From Blattamonas nauphoetae (taxonomy: Eukaryota > Preaxostyla > Oxymonadida): a stretch of DNA of 64,000 nt. The translations under genes were made by a program, and so were the position numbers. The stretch spans positions 82,637 to 146,636 of the forward strand of contig JARBJD010000185.1 of NCBI GenBank assembly GCA_033064195.1. The letters are read 5' to 3'. The notes under the pieces were generated by a model that saw only the letters and a program-made list of their open reading frames with translations, was not told the DNA's origin and ran no database searches. Shown piece after piece: positions 58,201 through 64,000 of the stretch; position 1 is the stretch's first letter; each line of letters begins with the position of its first letter.

Positions 58201-59648
58201 AACACAAAATGACTCACGTCTGTGGTGTTGACTTTAATTCACTATATCCAAGTGCTTTCTCATCAATCAAGAACAAGAACAATCCATACACGAAACACAG
58301 AATGTACATGCCAGGAAGATGTTTGTTCACGGCAACAGGAGATAAAGAATGTCGAAAGATTATCGAAGACAAGAATCAGAAGACATTGTTCGTTGCAGAA
58401 TTGAAGGGACATATCGATGAAAAGTACATAAATGAGTTCATTAACTTCCCACCAATCTTCAGAAACATTGTGGTCAATACAACAGAAGAGACCATTGGAG
58501 AGAAGACATATTCGTTGATGAAGAAGCATGGATTGAAGACTGATGGCAAACAACGGAAGCTGACCCAACTCTTGAGCACACACGATCAGTATATGTTCTT
58601 TTCGACATACTATCTGTGGTTCCTCATCGACAATTGCCACTTCATCGTAGACGATATAAAGAGTGTGATGGTCTTTTCGAGACATGCTGGATTTGAACCA
58701 TTTGTGACCTCATTCATGAATGACAGAATAGAAGCAATGAAGGTTGGAAACAAGGGAAAGGAACAGTTCTGTAAGACCAACTTGAATGGAAGTTATGGAT
58801 ACGATGGAATGAACACTGAGAAGGACAACTCGATCACAATCTGCAATGAGAAGAGAACATACTTGAAGCAAATGATGAAAGGATTTGTGGCAACAAGAGA
58901 GATCAATGAGGACAACTACATTGTGATCGAAGATCGAGAGAAAGCATCATGCAAAACATGTCTGCAAGAAGCAGTATTCACACTCGACAATGCGAAGTTC
59001 TGGTATCTGAATTTCATCTACAATTTCATGTACAAGTGTCTAGATATGAACAAGATTCACTTCTGTGAGGGAGACACTGATTCTGCTTATTGGGCGATTA
59101 GTGGAGATCCGAATGCTGGAATCCATCAACAATTTGAACACGTGATTGCTGACAAGGAATTCTATGATGCCCACAAATACGAATGGTTTCCCAATCCTGA
59201 AAAAGGAGTTGATGATGAGAAGAAGTTGTTGGGATTAACAATTGAAAAGGAAGGTGAACAGATGATCTGTCTTGCACCAAAGTGTTACTCTCTCGATGAG
59301 AAATGCAAAATCAAAGGAGTGTCTCTAAAGAAAACAAATATCACAAGTGACGATTATATGAAGTGCCTGAATGGAGAGAAAACTGTGACAACCACATTGA
59401 ACTTCACCGTAAAACGGTTCAAGCATCAGAATGATGCGTTCCAGACGAGAAGAATCGTGAGCGAAGAGGACACTCTCACCGAGGGTTCGAAGCCTTGCCA
59501 AGGCAAGACCAATGGATTTGAGATAGCAAAAATACAACAACAGAAACTCAGTCTCAGTGGAATCCATCTGAAAGCAATCGTACTTGAAAATGAATCGTGT
59601 CCTCCATTCATTCATGGACTGAAAGCTACTGATTTTATAATTGAATAA
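55221..59648 (+). CDS. protein-primed DNA polymerase B (Polinton pPolB)
   Basis: 1,475 aa, intronless. It would replicate the element from a terminal protein. Exonuclease motifs are YDFETMEDL (Exo I, ~543), GFNSSRFDINL (Exo II, ~632) and YNIRDVEC (Exo III, ~770). Polymerase motifs are DFNSLYPSAF (A, ~1003), KTNLNGSYGYDG (B, ~1185) and EGDTDSAYW (C, ~1285). Upstream of the exonuclease are a segment with FNICFFQALSFL (~333), reminiscent of the OTU-like cysteine-protease region of other Polinton polymerases, and a zinc-finger-like CPYC...H...H...C (~466-495). Between Exo III and motif A lies an HNH-like zinc module: CYIC, TLDRIDNSKGHSKENV, CWDYCN (~879-918). The helical N-terminus may include the terminal-protein region. 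All catalytic acidic residues are present, so it looks intact. Confidence 0.93.
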   Translation: MALLQPVKERIQEIRDLFPNTQFQFIDGRTYIPDSTNYQHHRSFLLNMLQHTDLEFPHPTKNLDLNLIPDFIEQVKLRQQMASEDRLAHRMIVENMKANPRVNKEELKKQVFRMTWKLKSIEEKLMDHWMKNLLIIQKKNEQMEKREVQTFDGFEECIFLAEPRDKVAFNSCLMDARRKFKKNEVEKVEDNGKPYQLYFHNHLKNVEEITTFIKAVFDKEKDHPFKISIDFGKIIERKDKDETTYKDFRPELENTSKSFPTVIRSAGDITEYSKYAINLIKESQERTLMDTKTMYIAFHSILVAVYRFPVAGKANAILTEHIKTRNVRYIDSEFNICFFQALSFLTLPEVPGKKISINMRNVETKRLFAESKNLTHLKPHQLTEHLRNYPGFDIACDLEKEMIRHNITVHIYEYDEDKKKYFLSQSYVNENDDARVLPILMIPLTATLVHVMFIVDPEKITGYKLCPYCQSRGFQVKDSHFKTYYEKHLKECKELDGKHVKKISLDKTPRPYVPHILNNGTYEFLMAHKRQYEFKPTQYYITYDFETMEDLILDNLFSDENTQLISHLKPLSVASAIKTKSGVQSIYFDLRDGKDFVKQWIRELFKYAETVREDNYYEDPEIPSQNEVSVIGFNSSRFDINLIFRDLVDKDWKVVSFLGSTTKYKQVLIRHEKTQQVLRFIDMMSYTGPMTLDNAVKAFGGNTTLQKSFFAYESFDSSDYDAVLSKHEPFSKYEFYSSLNNSEMSDIDYQIYLDDWNKQGFKNRWEYLKFYNIRDVECRIAPLDNLIDLNFQYKVDMLHNLSLSANASAIKYACAYKDFDIDDDFNGVDQSGEIKITKQYWKYKVASYIYQDQKAHRSTDKNVTEADYEWFVQQCKRVCYICKSHFSQAVRPTLDRIDNSKGHSKENVKICWDYCNTYKSDKDEHLTRLRIQLKKYCLWKSLPMTLTHEQTYHKLRAAVTGGLSNVQHRQNIKDVTPINHFTYEDGKVVSKDTEHKMTHVCGVDFNSLYPSAFSSIKNKNNPYTKHRMYMPGRCLFTATGDKECRKIIEDKNQKTLFVAELKGHIDEKYINEFINFPPIFRNIVVNTTEETIGEKTYSLMKKHGLKTDGKQRKLTQLLSTHDQYMFFSTYYLWFLIDNCHFIVDDIKSVMVFSRHAGFEPFVTSFMNDRIEAMKVGNKGKEQFCKTNLNGSYGYDGMNTEKDNSITICNEKRTYLKQMMKGFVATREINEDNYIVIEDREKASCKTCLQEAVFTLDNAKFWYLNFIYNFMYKCLDMNKIHFCEGDTDSAYWAISGDPNAGIHQQFEHVIADKEFYDAHKYEWFPNPEKGVDDEKKLLGLTIEKEGEQMICLAPKCYSLDEKCKIKGVSLKKTNITSDDYMKCLNGEKTVTTTLNFTVKRFKHQNDAFQTRRIVSEEDTLTEGSKPCQGKTNGFEIAKIQQQKLSLSGIHLKAIVLENESCPPFIHGLKATDFIIE

Positions 59649-59656
59649 ACACAAAC

Positions 59657-59671
59657 TTTATTTTTGTATAA
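59657..59671 (+). promoter_or_regulatory. Polinton start motif, copy 4 (integrase)
   Basis: TTTATTTTTGTATAA abuts the integrase ATG at 59672; only 23 bp separate it from the polymerase stop. Confidence 0.6.
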
Positions 59672-61594
59672 ATGAATACACGACAGATTAATACTTTAGT
59701 GAATAGGTTCCTTCGGTGCACACAGCATTCCAAAAACGAAATAGTCGAAAAGAAATGGACTTTAACTAACGTTTTACCTGTCTATCATGGCGCTGATTCT
59801 AATGGACCTTTTGATGGAAATGATGAAACATACTTCGAGGATTGGTTCAATGGAGGTTTATCTCCTGAATTATCACTACCTGATGGAAGAAGAGTAGTTC
59901 AACAATTTGTAAGCAACTTCCTAGGAGTTCGTATTCGGGATAGCACTGCTAAACTTGCATTCGAAGCATATCAATTTTATCATCACGAGGTGACTCAGAG
60001 AGTGAATTTTTCACCACGGATTCGAAGGCCTGCAGAGGCAAGACCAATACTAATTCCAGTGCAAAGACCAATAGCAATAGAATCACCTGAATCTCCAATC
60101 AAAATTGGACAGAAGAGAAACTTGAAATCAATGGGGTTTGAATATGAATATCCAATGAAGGAGAGGAGATTTGAAGAGGAGGAGGATGATGTCATTATTC
60201 CCAATCCACCAATGTCAATCAGAACAACTGCGTCCAAACACCCTGTGAGAGAGATCAGACACTACGAACCGACGACACAGCAAGTGCTCAATAAGTTGGC
60301 ACAAATGAAAGGATTGTTTGATCATCAACAGAGAAACGATTCAGAAGATGAACAGATCAAAGCTGAGAACTCAATAATGAAAAATCAAAAGCAGATGGAA
60401 CACTTTATTACATCACACATTCTGGATGCAAATAAAATGAACAGAGACACATTCGTTCGAGCCTCGATAAACAGAAAGATTGCGAACGAAGATCTTGACT
60501 TCATTCTGACTCACACAAAACAAATCCCATTCGGAGGAAGATCATTTCAGGATTGGTATGAGGAATTTGATCATAGATGGAGTGTAGCACATCCGAGGAA
60601 AATCAAGAGAGAAAAAGGAAGTGACAGAATGAGAATTGATCCTCCAATGATTCCAAAAACAACGGAAAAAATAGTGTATCCATTTCGATCAAAAATGCAG
60701 TTCATGTCGAAAGCAATTACAGGTGATCCACAGAAGACATCAGACAGAAAGGTTCCTCAGAATTGTGATCGACCTTACTTTTCTCCCAAGTTCGGATCAT
60801 GGGAAATTGATCTCGTTTTTATCCAATCACCAACGTCGAAAACAGTTCTTCAGATCTACCTTTTTGCGATCAACATAAACTCTAAATACCTGGTTGTGAT
60901 TCCTGTTCTGGATAAATCATGGAGCAAAGTCAAGACTGCAATCAACGATCTGATTAATCATCGTGGAGTTCATGTCAACAACATTCGAGGTGATGGAGAA
61001 GCAGCATGGACAAGTGGAGAAGCATCAGAGTTTTTCAAGGATCAGAATGTCAGCACATATTTCACAAGTTCGCCATTCACAAATCACAATAGAATTGTCG
61101 ATCGAGTGATCAGAACAATCAGAGATGGATTCCAAGACAATGCAACACAGATGGCAAATCATTCACTGATGAATCAGATGGTGGAATACTACAACATGAC
61201 TCCACATCGAGCGTACTGGAACAAGTTCACTCCAGAGCAAGCACAAAACAATAGAGAGATTGAAGCACTGTACATCTCCAGTTGTGAAGAACAATTAAAG
61301 AACATCCAAAGACAGCAGACAACACAGATGTTATGGAAATACAAACCAGGAAACATTCTGTTGATCCACCTTGATCTGGACAAGACTGTTGCCAAGTTTC
61401 AGAAGAAGCGTAGACAGTTTCAATTCGTGGGGAAATTCATTGAATACAAACACGGTAATGTTGTAGCTACTCTACTGAATGGACTCACCTGTTTGTCAAA
61501 AGTGGTGTACGTTCCAATCCAACACACAAAGTTCCATGCAGACTCAATCGACGACTTAACTCCAGAGTTCAGTACTGACTTTAATTTGGCGTAG
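59672..61594 (+). CDS. Polinton retroviral-type integrase
   Basis: 640 aa, intronless, starting 23 bp after the polymerase stop. The rve-type catalytic core is in the C-terminal half: SWEIDLVFIQ (first Asp, ~377), RGDGEAAW (second Asp, ~440), then SPFTNHNRIVDRVIRTIRD (~467-486). The spacing from the second Asp to the residue before RVIRT is exactly 35, the classical D,D35E spacing, but that residue is Asp, not Glu. YYNMTPHRAYW and TPEQAQNN follow as in Polinton and retroviral integrases. The C-terminus (~555-640) is an SH3/chromo-like segment (GNILLIHLD, FVGKFIEYKHGNVVATLLN). The N-terminal ~330 residues are polar and poorly conserved. Role: inserting the element into host DNA. Confidence 0.9.
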   Translation: MNTRQINTLVNRFLRCTQHSKNEIVEKKWTLTNVLPVYHGADSNGPFDGNDETYFEDWFNGGLSPELSLPDGRRVVQQFVSNFLGVRIRDSTAKLAFEAYQFYHHEVTQRVNFSPRIRRPAEARPILIPVQRPIAIESPESPIKIGQKRNLKSMGFEYEYPMKERRFEEEEDDVIIPNPPMSIRTTASKHPVREIRHYEPTTQQVLNKLAQMKGLFDHQQRNDSEDEQIKAENSIMKNQKQMEHFITSHILDANKMNRDTFVRASINRKIANEDLDFILTHTKQIPFGGRSFQDWYEEFDHRWSVAHPRKIKREKGSDRMRIDPPMIPKTTEKIVYPFRSKMQFMSKAITGDPQKTSDRKVPQNCDRPYFSPKFGSWEIDLVFIQSPTSKTVLQIYLFAININSKYLVVIPVLDKSWSKVKTAINDLINHRGVHVNNIRGDGEAAWTSGEASEFFKDQNVSTYFTSSPFTNHNRIVDRVIRTIRDGFQDNATQMANHSLMNQMVEYYNMTPHRAYWNKFTPEQAQNNREIEALYISSCEEQLKNIQRQQTTQMLWKYKPGNILLIHLDLDKTVAKFQKKRRQFQFVGKFIEYKHGNVVATLLNGLTCLSKVVYVPIQHTKFHADSIDDLTPEFSTDFNLA

Positions 61595-61610
61595 TTTCGA
61601 AATTGTGTCA

Positions 61611-61630
61611 GATATTTTTATTTCATTGAA
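61611..61630 (+). promoter_or_regulatory. Polinton start motif, copy 5 (weak)
   Basis: GATATTTTTATTTCATTGAA abuts the ATG at 61631; the T-run and TTTCAT resemble the motif but the fit is weaker. Confidence 0.4.
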
Positions 61631-61990
61631 ATGACATCATTGAAAATATTAGAACCGTTTGATCCTGAGCAGAAAGAGTTCACAAACATCCACGACTTTC
61701 AGAGATACTTGGAGAAGAATAAAAAAGAACTGAATGAGTACACAACACAGAAACTGAATAGAATGATCCAAATTGATGGATATCGAATTACAAAAATAAG
61801 AGGTGAGATAGCACTGAGGAAACGATATGTTGATGCTTCCACTTCTCCTAATTCACTCTCGATTGATCAAAGATTATCAGACATTGAAGAATCAATTCGA
61901 ACGCTGACAGATACTCTCAGCATGAGGCTTCGAAGTTTTGACGAGACGATTGGCAACCTTATCCAAGAATTAACAGACCCTTCTGATTAA
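61631..61990 (+). CDS. small coiled-coil Polinton protein
   Basis: 119 aa. An N-terminal helical segment (DFQRYLEKNKKELNEYTTQKLNRMI) and a C-terminal heptad region (DQRLSDIEESIRTLTDTLSMRLRSF) suggest a trimer or dimer. No family recognised. Its end overlaps the end of the convergent ATPase gene by 21 bp, a sign of compact virus-like packing. Confidence 0.65.
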   Translation: MTSLKILEPFDPEQKEFTNIHDFQRYLEKNKKELNEYTTQKLNRMIQIDGYRITKIRGEIALRKRYVDASTSPNSLSIDQRLSDIEESIRTLTDTLSMRLRSFDETIGNLIQELTDPSD

Positions 61991-62851
61991 TCCGTCTTTG
62001 TTGATCTCATTCAGTGCAACTCCATCTGTATTGTATCGAAGAATGATAGCTTCACATTTCTGTTTTCTTTGGTAGACATTCCAGAAGTGTTGAATATCAA
62101 TTGGGGAGTTCAACTGAGGATTCACTCGACTGATTCGTTCTTTGTTGAATCCTCCAAAGATCCACATTGAATCAATGTTTGACTTCATGTCTGCTGACAA
62201 ACTGAAGAGCTCATGCATCGTCAGAAAGAATGTGAACTTTGGTTGTCGATTTTCCAATAACAAGTCCATCATTGTCATTCTATTTTTGGATGCTCTTCGT
62301 TCACCTAGGATCCTACGACAGTCATCAAGGAGAATAATCGTCTGGAGATTCTTCACTGAGAAGTCATCAATGTAAAGTGAGTCAAAGAGATCTTCTCGAC
62401 ACTCATCAGTGATTCTGTCTTGCCACTGATTGTCAATGATCTCTTCATAAGCAGCTTTCGATTCAGATAGTTCCAACAGAAATGGAAGTGCATCATCGTA
62501 TTTGACTTTGACATAAGGAACGTTCAATATTGGTTTGAATTTGTCGAATGTTGGATCAATGTTCTTATCAGTGACGAAGACGAACAAGTGAAACAGTTCA
62601 TTTCTGACTTGAACATTCTGGAGCTTGGCAACCTCTCGAAGAGCATTAAATGTTTTGCCACTTCCTCTGTTACCAACGAGGACATTAACACTGTTGCGAT
62701 TGAAATTCAAGTCTGGATGTATTTGTGATTGAACTTCATGAGAAACATTTCTGTTTGATGCTTCACTCAATTTTGCATTCACATATGCTGTTAGAGACAA
62801 GGGTTCCACCCTCCGCGAAACCTCTGGTTTAGCCATATTCGATTTGTTCAT
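61970..62851 (-). CDS. A32/FtsK-HerA type DNA-packaging ATPase
   Basis: 293 aa from the ATG at 62851; the Met six codons later (MAKPEVS) is an alternative. Walker A is VLVGNRGSGKTFNAL (~57-71) and Walker B is TIILLDDC (~170) with two acidic residues. NRQPKFTFFLTMHEL (~202) is the sensor-like strand after Walker B, and DSMWIFGGFNKE follows. The order and length fit the packaging ATPase of Polintons and related viruses, which pumps DNA into a capsid. It is the only minus-strand gene of the element seen, convergent with the small coiled-coil gene. Confidence 0.88.
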   Translation of the reverse strand: MNKSNMAKPEVSRRVEPLSLTAYVNAKLSEASNRNVSHEVQSQIHPDLNFNRNSVNVLVGNRGSGKTFNALREVAKLQNVQVRNELFHLFVFVTDKNIDPTFDKFKPILNVPYVKVKYDDALPFLLELSESKAAYEEIIDNQWQDRITDECREDLFDSLYIDDFSVKNLQTIILLDDCRRILGERRASKNRMTMMDLLLENRQPKFTFFLTMHELFSLSADMKSNIDSMWIFGGFNKERISRVNPQLNSPIDIQHFWNVYQRKQKCEAIILRYNTDGVALNEINKDGLIRRVC

Positions 62852-62884
62852 TTGTGATTTAACTCTAATTAAAATATACTTTTG

Positions 62885-62901
62885 GTTTTTTTATTTTGTA
62901 T
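62885..62901 (+). promoter_or_regulatory. Polinton start motif, copy 6
   Basis: GTTTTTTTATTTTGTAT lies 11 bp before the ATG at 62913 and 34 bp from the divergent ATPase start. Confidence 0.6.
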
Positions 62902-62912
62902 GAAAACACACA

Positions 62913-63880
62913 ATGTCACAAAAGATAGTGTACGTTCAACCACAAAGAAAAGCACAAGCGAAGAAACCAAGAATGAGATACGCAGCAGAGACTCAAGCAG
63001 CATTGAAACGAATCTATGCCGACGATGATATTCAAACCAGACGCAATGATGCTCTGTGTAGTCTTCCATCAGCTCGAGGTATATATTGCGAGAACTGGAC
63101 GAAATTGGACTGCGAAAGTAGAACAATGGACAAGTTCTGATGTGATGGTCTACGATAATGATACTGGAGATTTGATTGCAGTCAATGGTGCTATGCTAAC
63201 TCCATACAACAGCAGACCAGTCAAAGAGACATACTCATGCAATGAATCCAACCCCAGATATGAAGACTGAAACCATACATCATTCAATCAAGAGAATGGA
63301 AGGAGAATCAAAGCTGTACATCGAATTTCAAAATGGAACATAGGTTACCACCAACCAATTATCGAGACATCAGCTATGAAGAGATGAAGACCAAAACGAT
63401 CTCAAACAACCATGCACAATGAAAGAGCTGCTGGTGAACACATGACAGACACATTGGGAATAACTCGTGCAAATCGAAGCAATCCAGCTGATCCCAGCAA
63501 GAATGTGTTAGACAATATGGTGTTCAATCTAATTCAATCACAGATTGCATCACTGATGTGGGATCATCAATGGCTTCATGATCAAGTGTTCAGGACTACA
63601 ATCCCAGTATGAAACAAAGAAAGCCTTCAAAGATCAGATCTATCCCAGTAAGCTCCAAATGATCACCAAGATACAACGTATTTATCGGAATACCGTACTC
63701 TGCTATTCAACCTACATATCAACAGAAGTTAATAAACTGAAAGCCAAAGCATTCAAAACAGTCACAGATGATGATATCAGTGGATACCAATCTGAAATGC
63801 CTGGGTATTATCGATTTGCACAGTTGGATAGTTCTGGAATGGGAAATTTAGATCGAGCAGAAAATGAATTTAAAAACATT
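62913..63880 (+). pseudogene. decayed Polinton gene, possibly structural
   Basis: Starts MSQKIVYVQPQRKAQAKK after the start motif, but coding character then jumps between frames: RIYADDDIQTRRNDAL (to ~63075), DVMVYDNDTGDLIAVNGAML (to 63270), MTDTLGITRANRSNPADPSK (63412-63612), YETKKAFKDQIYPSKL (~63610-63660) and TDDDISGYQSEMPGYYRFAQ (~63768-63830). At least three frame changes are needed to connect them. The place after the ATPase and the length suit a capsid-related Polinton gene, but I cannot recognise the fold. Confidence 0.45.
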
Positions 63881-63939
63881 AGTTATATATTTTTATTTTA
63901 TAGAAAGTATTTTAAACCAATCTCTAAGTTAACAATTTC

Positions 63940-64000
63940 ATGTTCACCACAAGTTCTCCTCTTCAGTACCAACATCAATCACCAACAATGTCATCATCGA
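63940..64000 (+). CDS. possible start of the next Polinton gene (cut by window end)
   Basis: ATG at 63940 opens a frame of 20 codons that runs off the window. A motif-like TATATTTTTATTTTATAG lies ~40 bp upstream (63884-63901). Too short to identify. Confidence 0.25.
   Translation, partial: MFTTSSPLQYQHQSPTMSSS

Larger units (their letters stand above)
47066..64000 (+). mobile_element. Polinton/Maverick element, partial (right end outside window)
   Basis: The diagnostic set is present: protein-primed family B DNA polymerase, retroviral-type integrase and A32/FtsK-type packaging ATPase, close together and mostly without introns, plus small element-specific proteins. The coding style (AT-rich, Lys/Asn-rich) differs from the host genes to the left. 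A 5.4-kb hAT transposon is nested at 49394-54791. Protease and major/minor capsid genes are not recognised; the region after 62900 is decayed and the remaining genes may lie beyond 64000. Confidence 0.9.

Noticed and set aside
55221-61594. Retrotransposon (because of the integrase)
   Set aside because: No reverse transcriptase, RNase H or long terminal repeats are seen; the partner genes are a protein-primed polymerase and a packaging ATPase, which define a Polinton.
1-64000. Reassigned stop codons, as in some oxymonads
   Set aside because: TAA, TAG and TGA all end otherwise complete genes, and none is required inside a conserved domain outside the pseudogenes.
1-64000. tRNA or rRNA genes
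   Set aside because: I looked for cloverleaf-like B-box words (GGTTCGAATCC-type) and conserved rRNA blocks and found none that I could fold.

Overview
The window is nuclear DNA of an intron-bearing protist. Genes lie on both strands, the standard code fits (TAA, TAG and TGA all end genes) and introns are very small, mostly 27 to 46 nt and often close to 31 nt. Several families match what I remember of the oxymonads (Preaxostyla: Blattamonas, Monocercomonoides): beta-helix surface proteins ending in a TM segment and a kinase-like domain, coiled-coil plus SPRY proteins, and a multicopy helical-repeat family whose domain contains the words FLNW and NRYSIIDGDQS. The genus call is recollection, not a search.

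Layout. 0-31 kb is host gene space: an unknown 1,320-aa protein (minus), a divergent membrane-anchored protein, a lipase and a SPRY protein that overlap by one base (minus), a giant surface protein with a pseudokinase tail, a Rab-like GTPase fused to a long coiled coil, a cyclin-like protein, and a broken second copy of the surface-protein family whose 5' end runs directly into a truncated SPRY gene. 31.2-36.9 kb is a DNA transposon with hAT-type ends that carries minisatellite-bearing and decayed ORFs but no transposase. 37-45.6 kb holds an EF-hand-like gene and a local array of the helical-repeat family (one intact copy, one frameshifted copy, two fragments), with an ABC-transporter fragment between copies.

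47-64 kb is most of a Polinton/Maverick element that continues past the window: two related small proteins, a protein-primed DNA polymerase B, a retroviral-type integrase, a small coiled-coil protein, an A32/FtsK-type packaging ATPase, and a decayed gene where capsid genes usually lie. Most of its genes start just after a shared AT-rich motif (consensus near TTTTTTAATTTGTAT), apparently the element's own promoter. A second hAT transposon (49,394-54,791), with perfect 8-bp target duplications and a decayed transposase, sits four codons into one Polinton gene. The two hAT elements have almost identical ends.

The most interesting points are the hAT-in-Polinton nest just behind a start codon, the Polinton start motif, the integrase triad with Asp in place of the third Glu, hAT elements loaded with non-transposase cargo, the GTPase-coiled-coil fusion, and the TAATG overlap of two eukaryotic genes.
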